From: Bos javanicus
Taxonomy: Eukaryota; Chordata; Mammalia; Artiodactyla; Bovidae
Assembly (NCBI RefSeq): GCF_032452875.1
Contig: NC_083880.1
Location: forward strand, 53,890,829-53,954,828
Direction of reading: 5' to 3'
Length of the DNA stretch: 64,000 bases
Position 1 is the stretch's first letter. Each line of letters starts with the position of its first letter. The notes beneath the pieces are model-generated. The model was given only the letters and a program-made list of their open reading frames with translations, searched no databases and was not told where the DNA came from. This document shows, one piece after another, positions 1 to 40,274 of this stretch. The position numbers were made by a program, and so were the translations under genes.

Positions 1-83
1 CATTTTAAAGCCAAGAGTGAACAAATGAGCTCTGAGCACATGACCTTGGGGGTTGCTAACAGTGGGTAGGGGGTTCCGCTTAC

Positions 84-29950
<29,867 letters not shown>

Positions 29951-31080
29951 CCCCGCGGGCGAACGGTGTCTTGCTGGGCTAGTCCTGTGAGACTTCCGCA
30001 CTGAGCAGGGGCGGCCCTGCTTACAGCCTGTTCTCGATGCATTTCTGAGACCTTCCTGCAGGACCTACTAGCAGGACCCATGGGTCCTCTTCTTCCCTGA
30101 GCCACACACTTTACCCTTCAGAATCGTCTTGGCCCTGGGTCAAGGCCTAACACACCTGAACGGGCTGCATACCTAGGCCGTTGTGTAGAGCTTGGTGGGT
30201 TGTATGTGTCGTGATCGCTGTGCCCCCGTGTGCAGTCTACTGCCCTGGCTCTCAACACTCAGATTCCTGGGCCCAATTCGGGCCCTTCCCACACCCCCCT
30301 ATACCCTGAACATCCCCGTGTCTCCAGAGAGGGTCAGAACCCAGACCCTAAAGAGTTAATTGATGAAAATAAATGCAGCAAAACAAGCCAGTATGTGGGC
30401 ATGGGTGGTCACATGTGGGTGAATTCCTTGTGTGTTGGTAGGCACAGATGCAAGTCCTACCATCCGTACTTACTTGAAGTGCACATGCAGGACTGTCCTG
30501 CATGCATGTCTGAGTGTCCATGCGCACTTTTGCTGTGATGGCTGTGGGACATTCTCTGGCCCCCACATATATCTGGGGAGAGCCATCAGGTTGTTGGCAG
30601 AGCAGGCAAAAAGCTGGTCATGAGTCTAGCCTTCTACTGGAGGAGGCAGCTGCTAGCCCAACCTAACACTTCTCACTAGAGTTCCGAAGCAAGCACAGTG
30701 CGTCTGCCTGCTGCAGCCTCCTCGGAGTTTCTCTCTCCTGTCTGTCCCCAGCCAACCCCTTTTTGACACCACGTTCTGGGCACTGAGTCAGATTCCAGAG
30801 CTACAGAAGGCAGGGAAGAGACCCTGATGTCCTCCTGAAGTTCACAGTGTGGTTCGGGCTGAGACGGTCAAACTGGCTTCTCTGGGGAAACAAGTGCCCA
30901 TTCCAAGGCAGACCTCCGTAGAGGTCTGCAGAATGCATAAATAAAGGAATGGGTAAGTAAACTGATATAGGAGAATGGAGGGGAGGGGTGGGTCTGGCCA
31001 TTGACCTAAGCCCCAGAGGGCAGAAGGTCCCAGGAGAAAGTAGGACCCTTTCCCCTTTCGGTCCCTGCCTCAGGTGCTCC
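29951..31080. other. PRPF6-SAMD10 divergent intergenic region
   Basis: The two genes are head to head with 1.72 kb between start codons. The middle part (about 30.1-31.0 kb) is AT/GC-mixed unique sequence without a recognisable gene. CpG-rich promoters flank it on both sides. Confidence 0.55.
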
Positions 31081-31760
31081 GCGGACGCCTGGACGCCGTG
31101 CAGCTGCACAGAGTCACTCGTTCTTGGATTCATGCCCAGGTGCGCACGGCCTCCCCTTGCCCTGGCAGCCGCCCTCCGCGCTCCCAGATCCGCGCGCCGC
31201 CGACACCCCTCGAAGCTCCCGGAGCGCGCCCGGCTCTCAGGGCTCAGCGGCAGGTGCCTCGCCGCGCAGACTCGCCGGGCGCGGGGACCGGCTCAGGCGC
31301 GGGGCCGGCTGGGGCGGGGCGGCGGCGCGCGTTCCCCGCCGGCCACAAGGGCCGCCCTGCGCCCGGCGAGGGGCGTGTGCACCGGCGGGGCACTCGCGGG
31401 CCCCATGTTCACGGAGCTGAGAACCAAGCCGAGCCCCCCGCGAGGCCGTGCCGGGGCTGTGCGCGCCGGCTTCGGGGAGCGTCGGGATGTGGATGGTGAG
31501 CGGGGCTGGATCGGGGCGCGGGGCTATCGCTGTCTGCGGGCTCTGAGGACCGGAGGGACAGGGGCGGGTCCTGGCGTACTCTGAACGGCCCCCGCGGTCG
31601 GAACAGGGGGCGCGTCCCGGCCGAACCGGGTCCCCAATGTCTTTGTCCCGCGCTGAGTCCAGGGCGGGGGTTGCGGGGGCGGTGGTCAGGGCTTGAGGGT
31701 CGGCGCGCCCTGGCTTGGGGGAGGTGACCCGCCGGGGCTCCTATCCCCAGGCTAGCACCG
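31080..31760 (+). promoter_or_regulatory. SAMD10: SAMD10 CpG-island promoter
   Basis: Very CpG-rich sequence surrounds the SAMD10 start codon at 31405 and runs into intron 1. No TATA box is seen. The transcription start was not determined. Confidence 0.7.
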
Positions 31761-34700
31761 CCCTGCGGTCACCTTTTCCTTCGCGCGGAGTAAATCTCCC
31801 TCGGCCCCTGCAGTGGGGCCCAGAGGGGGCCAAGGCCACGGAAGGCTTGGGAGCCCCCGCCCCATTTCCTCCTGGAATTCTGACATTGGAAGGGAGGGAC
31901 GGACCGACGGACGGATGGAGAGCCCTCCCCTGGCGTGGGGAGGAAATGGGCGGGGCCTGGCTGGCCCAAGACAGGTGCAGAGACTTACTTCCAACTGGTT
32001 ATCCCGCCCAGAGGCCGCACCAGGCGAAGCCCTGCGACCCGAGCGCCCATTCCCTCAGGATGCTGGCTTAGAGTGAATCTCCTTCCTCCCTACTAGAACC
32101 CACCTAGGCTAGGCAGCCGCCACACTGGCCACACCCTCTGTCTGACCCTGCTGCTGCTGCTGCTAAGTCGCTTCAGTCGTGTCCGACTCTGTGATTGCCA
32201 TTTCCTTCTCCAATGCATGAAAGTGAAAAGTGAAAGGGAAGTCGCTCAGTCGCGTCCGACTCTTAGCAATCCCATGGACTGCAGCCCACCAGACTTCTCC
32301 ATCCATGGGATTTTCCAGGCAAGAGTACTGGAGTGGGGTGCCATTGCCTTCTCAGCTGTCTGACCCTAGACCTCAAATTTAGAGCTACTGGTGGCCATCC
32401 AGTTCCAGAAAGTTGCAGGAATGGGAAGGAAAGAGTGGGAGAAGGATGTGGGTTTCCCTCAGTATTGAAACCTTCTGGGCACATCACCGAAGCCAACCAT
32501 AAGTGAGGTGAGGAGCTGTGTCTGTCATAACGAGGGTTTCTCACCCCGTCCTGCTGACAGGGTGGGTGGAGAATCCCGGCCTGGGATCCCCATCCTGCCC
32601 CCTGAGTCAAGGCCTGGATGCTGGAAAATGGGGCAGGCTGAGCCCTGCTTTCTGTCTGTCCCCAGGGTACTGTTGACTTGTGGATACCATACATCCATCC
32701 ATTAGGTCATTCACAATGTTTCTGGGCACTTCCTGTGTCCAAAGACCTGTGCAAGGCTTTGGGAGGGGCTCTGCCCTCCCCTGACTTGTGTCAGCAACCA
32801 GCACATAAATGACCGTAAAACTAAAATGTGGTGAGTGTAATGAAGTTGGTGTGGGAAGAGAAAGCAGAAGGTGTCAGCTAAGGTCCCTGAGCACATGGCT
32901 GCAGCCTGCATGTCTGTGCTGACCAGTGCAGGAGTGCCAGGAGCTGCCCTGGGCTGGGGGCCTGCAGGGGATTGGGGGGGAACAGGAACCTTGTAGGCTT
33001 GCCCTGAGTTGAGCTTCTTGTTCATGAGTCACAGCCAGTGAGCACAGCAGGAAGAGGCCGAGCCTGGAAGGAATGCCAGGGAGGGCTGCAGGGACTGGGT
33101 GCCTTTGACGATGTGGGCAGGCAGCCCAGCCATAGAGGTCTCACCACCACACAGGGGCTTCCAGGATGCTCGGGCCAGCGTTTCCTCACAGGCAAGTCCT
33201 GTGTGCGCATCCTGGTCGGATGTGGCTATGCCAGTCCAAGGAGGGGTCAGGGCTGACCCAGGCTAGTGCCTCACCTGGCTCTGAGTGTGAAGCTCCCTGG
33301 CAAGCATGTTTCACTCTAATTAAATAGAATCCAACAAGGGACTTCATGCTCCCAATTCAGGGGGCCCAGGTTCAATCCCTGGTCGGGGAATTAGATCCCA
33401 CATGCTGCAACTAAGTCCCAGCATAGCCAAATTAAAAAAAAAAAAAATCCATCCAGCTCACCAGAGCACAGACTGTGCTTCCCAAAGGTGGTGTCCTGAA
33501 GACAGCTCTTGCACACTTCCTTCTGTTTAGGGGGCTGGTGAACCCATAGCTGGGAAAGTGCTTCTCCCCTTCAGTGGAGGGAAGATGGGCTGAGCAGTGG
33601 GAAGCCAGCTTACAGGGAGATGAGCCCCTGTCCCTGACCGCTGTGACCAGGTACCCCCTACTCTGCAGCCACTGCCCACTTCAACTTCTGCCGGAGCCTC
33701 CTGGATCACACGGTGTCGGCCGAGAACATCCCCTGCCCCCTGCCTCGGACACCAGGTACCAGCCTCACGTGGCATGACTCCCGAAGCCAGAGGGCAGCTG
33801 GCGGCCGGCCAGTCAAGCTCCTGCAGCAGCCTGGCACCGAGGCCCCCCAGGTATCCACCCACCCACTATACCCACCTCAGTACCTGCCCTGCTCACCACC
33901 TCTCTCCACCAGCCACCCCTCTCCCCACAGGGCCGGCTGTACTCTGACCACTATGGCCTATACCACACGAGTCCGTCCCTGGGTGGCCTGACGAGGCCCG
34001 TGGTCCTGTGGAGTCAGCAGGACGTCTGCAAGTGGCTCAAGAAGCACTGTCCCCACAACTACCTCGTCTATGTGGAGGCCTTCTCTCAGCACGCCATCAC
34101 TGGTGCCTGGGGGGTGGGGACTGGGGTGTGGCAGGGGCGTGGGGCTCCTCCCCCATCCTCTCTTTCTCGGTTTCTTCTGGGTTGTCATCTCTCCAGTCTC
34201 TCTGTTTCTGCTGTTACCTGGCTTTGCTCTGCTCAGTCTCCATTCATCCTTACCCTCCCTTCACCTCTCTCCCTCTCTTGCCTTGTCTCTTTGAGTCTCT
34301 CTCTGAGTCTCTGTCTCTGCCCACACCACCTATGTTTTCCTTTGTCTCCACCTTTGCTCTTGAAGCCCCGATGGTGACCTGGGCTCCACCCCTCTCCTCT
34401 CCCCTCCCTCCCAGGCCGGGCGCTGCTGCGGCTGAACGCAGAGAAGCTGCAGCGGATGGGGCTGGCACAGGAGGCGCAGCGGCAGGAGGTACTGCAGCAG
34501 CTGCTGCACCTGCAGGTGCGCGAGGAGGGGCGGAGCCTGCAGCTGCTCAGCCAAGGTCAGTGGGAGGAGCCAAGAGAGCCAACCTGCTCAGACAGGCCTG
34601 GGGGTGGGGGACTGGGCCTGGAGGAGCCCTGGAGTACAGGGTGGGCACACTGACCTCAGGAGGGTGGCCCGGGACCTCAGTAAGGGCCATCCTGCACCCA

Positions 34701-34780
34701 GGCAGAGGGGACAATGCCAGAGGCCCCCGACTCTCCTTACCCCCATCCACCTCTTAGCTTCCTTCGGAAACATGTCCTAG
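31405..34780 (+). CDS. SAMD10: SAMD10, sterile alpha motif domain-containing protein 10
   Basis: Five coding exons: 31405-31495, 33669-33850, 33931-34102, 34415-34555, 34758-34780. They join in frame to 609 nt, or 202 residues plus TAG, the length of the human protein. It starts MFTELRTKPSPPRGRAG. The SAM domain covers about residues 115-185: VVLWSQQDVCKWLKKHCP, then HAITGRALLRLNAEKLQRMG, which holds the family's helix 5. The last exon encodes only ASFGNMS. The biochemical role is unknown; SAM domains usually self-associate or bind other SAM domains. The exon 3 donor (ACTG/GTGCCT) is weak. The chosen ATG matches the known protein start, although the frame stays open upstream to 30988. Confidence 0.96.
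32150..32355 (+). mobile_element. Bov-A2 SINE (dimer) in SAMD10 intron 1
   Basis: Two Bov-A units in tandem (gctaagtcgcttcagtcgtg near the start, gtcgctcagtcgcgtccgac in the middle) begin with a (CTG)n run. An exact 12-bp target-site duplication, ctgtctgaccct, flanks it at 32138-32149 and 32356-32367. It is ruminant-specific. Confidence 0.95.
32660..32870. repeat. Possible MIR-type old SINE in SAMD10 intron 1
   Basis: It holds MIR-like phrases (ctgggcacttcctgtgtcc, gaccgtaaaactaaaatgtgg). It is heavily decayed, so the call is tentative. Confidence 0.4.
33340..33448 (+). mobile_element. CHR-type SINE, 5'-deleted
   Basis: It contains gggacttcatgctcccaatt, then the B box ggttcaatccctggtcgggg and a poly(A) tail. 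The usual 'ctggtggtccagtgg' head is missing. Confidence 0.82.
34190..34345. repeat. CT-rich low-complexity tract in SAMD10 intron 3
   Basis: Pyrimidine-rich sequence with many ctct and gtctc runs fills most of the 312-bp intron 3. It probably arose by slippage. Confidence 0.7.
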
Positions 34781-36145
34781 CTGCTGCCTAGGCTTGAAAT
34801 CCGGACCCCAGCACTGTGACCAGAGCCCCAGTGAGGAAGAAGCAGAGCTGGCCTTGCAGCCCCTCAGACCCTGCGTGGCCAAACCTAGCCCAGTGGACAG
34901 GTGGGACCAGCGTCGCCTCCACCAACCATCTCTGGTTGTGCACTCCGGGCTTGCCTGGGAGTGGGGTGAGCGGGTAGGCAGGGCCCCCTACCGGGTGGGG
35001 TCCTTCCTACCAGGACCTGAGCCCAGGCCCACCCCCTGGTGCTGCTGGCGGCATGCAGGGCAGCCACCTGGAGCCAGAGCAGATCTCGACATCCCCCTAG
35101 ACTCCCAGGGAGCCTGTTTATTTATATTCCCTTCACCCGCGTTGATGTCCGCCCTCCACTGCCTGCTGAGTCATGTGTCTTCTAGGCACCCTGCCCTCTC
35201 CCAGGGCCAGAGGTCTGCCCTTTGCCCCAGTCACACCCTTCCCCAGCCCTGAGAGGACTGTCTGCACAGGTGGAATGAACTGCCAAGGCTCCCTTTGGTG
35301 CGTGCCCCTCCCCTGTTCCCACCCAGAGAGTGGTCATCAGCACAGGTCCAGCCAGGCACCATGTCAAGTGCTCTCACTCATTTCTGAAACCCTTATTCCA
35401 TCTACTCATGGGGACTGGGACTCACACCCAAGACCTGACAGACACAAGGAGAACCACACCCAGCACCAATACCAGGCTCAGCTATGTCCTGGCCTTAGGT
35501 TGCGGGATGGCTCTGTCCTCCCAGGGTCATGCAGACTGCCTTCCAGGCTTAATCATGGGTGGGCATTCCAGGAAACCTGGATCCACACAAGAGCTCTCTT
35601 GACAGTAGCGCCCCTTGCCCACCCAGGGGAGACCCAGTCAGCATGCAACCATGAATGGAGACCCATGCAACCATTCAGTGGGTCAGAGGGCCCCAGATTT
35701 GGGACTGGTGCAGCCAAGCAGAGGGAGAGCTAGGGTGGTCGCGACAGCCCCCACCTCTTGTTCCTCTGCCCACTCACTCCCCAAGGGGACTCTGAAAACC
35801 TCGGGTCAGTTGGTGCTGAGCCATGAGCCTCTAAGCTGTGCCCTGAGCCGGCCTCAGGATGGGAGGTTGGTTGTTGGGGGTCTCACATGAAGTTTGGACA
35901 ACTGGCCTGGTGCCTCCCACCCTGTGCACCCACCATAGGAAGCCCCTCGTCCTTCCAGGCTGCCCTGAATATCCCTAGCCACCTCATGCCATCATGACAT
36001 GACCCTTTCTAGGGATCCTTCCTCTCTCCCCTAGTGCCTCCTTGTCTTGCCCCCTCAATCTCACTGTGCTCCTGTCTTGTCTTCCTTGTTTTGCGTTTTT
36101 ATATTCTGACAAAAGAATCAGAAATAAACTTGGTTCTCAAGTGCC
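34781..36145 (+). other. SAMD10: SAMD10 3' UTR
   Basis: About 1.36 kb of non-coding sequence lies between the stop codon and the first AATAAA downstream. Several chance open frames (up to 186 codons) occur here but match nothing I recognise. Confidence 0.75.
36123..36128 (+). terminator. SAMD10: SAMD10 poly(A) signal
   Basis: The canonical AATAAA is followed within 30 bp by a GT-rich stretch (gtgtggtgtctg), the usual cleavage context. Confidence 0.82.
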
Positions 36146-36354
36146 CGGAGTGTGGTGTCTGACTGAGACCATCCAGGCATGTGGGGTGCTGCTCAGAGCC
36201 TTGGTAGGGGGCACAAGCCTGGGCCTGGGAGGAGTGGGTGCCCTGAGCACCTGCCTCCAGCTGGGGCCACTAGGGGGCAGTGGTGTCCCACCCCAACCGA
36301 GACCCTGCCTGCCTTGGCTGCCAGGTGGGCTGCACCCAGACACAGACACAGGTG

Positions 36355-36785
36355 TGTTAGGTTCCTAGGGCTGCCTTAACAAATGACACAACGAGGAGGC
36401 TTAACAGAAACGAACTTTCTCATTGTACTACAGGCCACAAGTCTGAAATCCTTGGGCAGCACTCCTTCCAGGACTCACAAAAGAACACCTCCTTGTCTCT
36501 CTCAGCTTCTAGGGGCTGCCCCATGGGATCCCTGGGCTCATGGACACACCATTACATCCTGAATTCTGGGGTCCCATCACCTCTCTATCAAATCTCTCTC
36601 CTACAGGGACACTTGTCTTGAGAGGTAGGACCCACCTGGATAAACCAGGGTGATCTTGTCATCTCAAGATCCTTAATTTAATCACGTCTGCAAAACTCTC
36701 ATTCCAGATAAGGTCCCACTCATTGGTTCCAGCGACCTGAAATGGCTGTCTTTTGGGGGGGGGTCCCCATTTAGCCCCTCACAGA
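36355..36785. mobile_element. Old interspersed repeat, LTR/MaLR-like, family not assigned
   Basis: The order of phrases (cctagggctgccttaacaaa, ggaggcttaacagaaacg, ttctaggggctgcc, ggacccacctggataa, ccatttagcccctcacag) fits a widespread mammalian repeat I know from memory. I cannot name it with certainty. Confidence 0.5.
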
Positions 36786-36789
36786 AGGT

Positions 36790-37260
36790 AATGCCCTGAC
36801 ATAAGAAACACACGGGTCACAGTACATGCCCCCATACGTACCCACACAGCAACCAGGCACACACAAATACTAACAGGCCCTGCAGCTGGACACATAGGCA
36901 CAAACACGGACATATAGACACCTGTGTCCAGATGTACAACACAGTGACACACAGGGTCCCAACATCCTGTGACCTCCTAGCACACAGAAAACACCAGGCA
37001 CAGTGCACCCCCCACACACAATACACACAACATCACATGTTGCCCTGTGGCCTGGACACACATTCACTAAGACCTGGACAACCATTTGGGTACTAACATA
37101 CAACAGGCATCTTTCCCACCTAGCATAGGACACAGACACACCCTGACACCCTGGTGTCTTGACACACGTGGTCACGTAGACACACCTACACAGAGAGGTT
37201 GACATGCCACACATGCAGACTTATACAGGGAAAGCTATAGCCTTGGATGCATCAGAGCAG
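36790..37260. repeat. CA-rich low-complexity stretch
   Basis: Irregular cacaca and acacat runs cover about 470 bp between SAMD10 and ZNF512B. Minus-strand cysteine-rich open frames here are a composition artefact. Confidence 0.7.
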
Positions 37261-38080
37261 ACACAGTGACTACCTCGCAAAATCCTGCAGGTCATGACCC
37301 CAGGGTGGGCACAGTGAACTAAGGAGGGATCACCCAGGCTTCTCTAGCTCTGATTTCCAGGCGAAGGACTGACTGACCCCCCACAGAGGGCTCCGCCCTG
37401 CCTCTGCCCCAGAGTGGACATGTCTTGAGAGAAGCAGCTCCAAAGGGTCCCTGGGAGAACAGGATGCACATCTGCCCAAGAGCTTTGCGCCCTGCCCACA
37501 AGTGCAGCCACACCTGCTCCAGTGTGGACAAGCAGAGGAGGCGGAAAGGGCCTCGGGGAAAGGGGAGCTCCTTGTGCCTCCGGTTCCAAACTACTCCCCT
37601 ACTCTACTTCATTCATTACAAGTCATAGTGAGGTGGGTGCGCTGTCACATCCAGACCTGATACCAGCAGCCCCGGGGAGGGCCCAGTTCTGGGGCACAGA
37701 GGAGCAAGGCACTGGTGGCTGGTCTAGGACCACCCCCCAGATTAGCAAGAGGATGATCAGCAACCCCAGGAAAGCCCACAGGCCTCAAACTGCTCCGGCA
37801 CTGCCAGGAGCCAGGCCATTTCCCCAGGGTGGCCACAGGCAGACGTGGTTACAGGGCTGATTGGAAAAGAGGCTGGATCCTGCTTGGCAGGCTCATGGCC
37901 CCCCGGGGCCAGGAGTTCAAGGTCCCAGAAGAGCGCGGCCTTTATGGCCACACCTTCCCCGGGCCAGGTGGTAGAGATGCCTAATCGCTTCCATCCGTGC
38001 GTGCTGGGTTTGGGACAGCACCCAGCGCCCCACCATGCCTCAGTTTACCCCAGTGCCTGAAAACCGCCGACGGAGGCGTC
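37261..38080. other. ZNF512B upstream intergenic sequence
   Basis: GC-moderate, apparently unique sequence with no gene or repeat that I can support. It grades into the ZNF512B CpG island. Confidence 0.5.
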
Positions 38081-38870
38081 ACTGGCCACTTTGCTCTGAC
38101 GGCCCAGCCCACGCAGGGGACGGACAGGCAGCGGGGCTAGGGAACAGGCCCCCTCCCCCGACCCGTCTCTCCCGTCGCCGAGCAGCAGCAGGAATACCGC
38201 GAGAGTTCGCCCCCTCCCCCCAACAGTAAAACTGTCAAAGGTGGGAGGGGCGGGAGCGCGCATGTGCGCAGCGCGGCGCGCAGCCTGCGCCGCCCGGACC
38301 CTGCGCCCCTCGCCCCGCGCCCCGGCCCGGCCCGACCCGGCCCCGGCCTGCGCCCGGCCCCGGCCTGCTGGGCGCCACAGGTAAGCGCCCCGCCGCACCC
38401 TCGGCCGCGCCCCCGGGCGGCCCCCGCGCCGGCCGCGCCCCCGACCCTGACCCCGCGCGCAAATCGGGGGGGCCGGGCCCCGAGCCCCCCCCCCCCCCCC
38501 CCGCCGCGCCCGGACCCCGCGCCTCGCCCTGCGCCCCGCGTCGGCGCCGCGTCCCTGCCTCCTCCTTCTCCAGAAAAAGTCGCCATTTTGGTTCACTGCC
38601 TTTGGGCCCCCCCCCCCAGGCTCGCGGGATCGGCCCTTCCGGGGCCAGGACGGGCCCGCACCCCCCGCAGGTGACAGGTGGGTGGCGAGGCAAGCCTCCA
38701 GGTGTGCGTCCCCTGGCTGGCCTCATCCGCGCGCCCGGGCCTAGGCCGGGGTACCGGGGTGAGCGGCCTGGACCGCAGTCCCGCCTCCAGCGTCGCCTGC
38801 GGTCAGCGCGTGGCACTCCTTTCCATCCCAGTGAGGGTCCCACCTCTGCGACCCTGCTGGCTCCTCAGGG
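38080..38870 (+). promoter_or_regulatory. ZNF512B: ZNF512B CpG-island promoter and non-coding exon 1
   Basis: This is strongly CpG-rich and TATA-less. An NRF1-like palindromic gcgcatgtgcgca lies near 38258-38270. A non-coding first exon is inferred to end at 38380, where gccacag/gtaagcgcc gives a strong donor. The transcription start is probably about 38,250-38,320 (inference). Confidence 0.7.
38485..38502. repeat. Poly(C)18 tract in ZNF512B intron 1
   Basis: Eighteen consecutive C residues lie in the CpG island; a second C run of about 10 lies near 38609-38618. The G-rich strand could fold as a G-quadruplex. Length may be misread in assembly. Confidence 0.9.
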
Positions 38871-39292
38871 AGGGTAGAAGCCTGTTCTCCTCCTGGAGCG
38901 CGAGTCACAGGCCTTGGATGGAAGGAGGGTCTCTGCCTCTTAGGCCAGCTCTGGCCCCCGACCACCCAACTCTGAATTCTCCACCCAGGCTGGAGGAGGA
39001 CTGGAAAGGCCGGGCTCAGCAGGTACCCACACCGCTGGCCGCTGGGGTCATCGTGGGGTTGGGGTGACTGCTGTTGGGTTGTCTTCTTGGAAACATCAGT
39101 GTGAGCACTTCTAGAGAAGTTTGTTTAGAGCTCTCTGGACCCTTACCCGCCTCCCTCAGGCTCTGGATACAGGCCACCCTGTGGCCATGGGCAGTGACTG
39201 CCCTGATCTCTGACCTCATCCTGCCCAGAGGGCCTCTGAACCTCCTAAGCACAGCAGATCCTCCCGTTTTCCTCTGATAGAAGTTAGTGAGG

Positions 39293-39418
39293 GGACTTCT
39301 CTGGTGGTCCAGTGGTTAAGATTTCACGCTTCCAACTCTGGGGGCTCAGGATCCATCCTTGGTCGGGGAACTAAGATCTCACGTGCCATGAGGTGTGACC
39401 TGAAAAAAACAAAAAGAA
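39293..39418 (+). mobile_element. CHR-type SINE, short form, in ZNF512B intron 1
   Basis: It has the head ggggacttctctggtggtcc and tail ctaagatctcacgtgccatg with an A-rich end. Confidence 0.83.
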
Positions 39419-40274
39419 GTTAGAAATCATCAGGGGAAGGATCACTTGCCCACACACCCCTACCACCTTCTGTGGCCTTGAGAGTCCCTGTGGGAGGACC
39501 CACTGGGCTAGACTCAGAGTCGCTCCAGCTTTCAGAGTCTGTGGTCTCTGGAGTGGGGCTGGTGGGCCTGTAGGTTGGAGACAGCATTTCTTGAGGGTGG
39601 AGGCGAGGAGGCCAGTCAGGTGAGGAGTGATGGAGGGGTCCAGCATGAGGCGTCCATCTGGTTGGAGGGGCTGCGGCTGGAAACAAGGTGGAGCAGAGGC
39701 TCCGGGAGGGCAGTTCTGCTGGCACAGGGACTGGAGAAGGTATGTGTGCAGCTAGGGAGGGTGGGGGCCCTCAGCTCCCACCTTGGCTGTTTGTCCTGGG
39801 GAGAAGAATGCAAGGGTGTCGGCTCAGGTCCCAAGCATGGCCTTGGGTCTGGGCGGGGCTGTGGGGGAAGGTGTTCCTAGGTGCCAGGCCAGCACAGCTG
39901 TGACCTGCAGCCACACTGGTGTCATAACTGGCCCCCGAGGGGTGTCCTTGACCTCCCTTCCCTGGGGCTGTCTGGGGTGATGTGTCTGGAGACAGGGAGC
40001 CCTCTGGAGCAGGTGAGGGTCTCAGGACAGGGCTAGATTGTTCCAAGCTGGTGATGTCTCCTGGCCATCCAGGGAGACTTTGGCTGGGCAGCCCCTCCCT
40101 TAAAAGAGAACTAATCCCCCCCCACCCCCAACCTTTCCCTTGTGACTAAAAGCACAGGCCAGCAGGCTCCCCCTCCTCAGGCCAGAGTGTGGGCCTTTCT
40201 GGGGGTGGGATCAAGGGAAGCCCATTTTCAGGTCCTGAGTGGGCCCGGCGGGTCTGTCCACTTGCTCTGCAGAG

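Noticed and set aside
38045..38843. Minus-strand Gly/Arg/Ala-rich frames over the ZNF512B promoter
   Set aside because: A CpG-island composition artefact, with no homology that I recognise.
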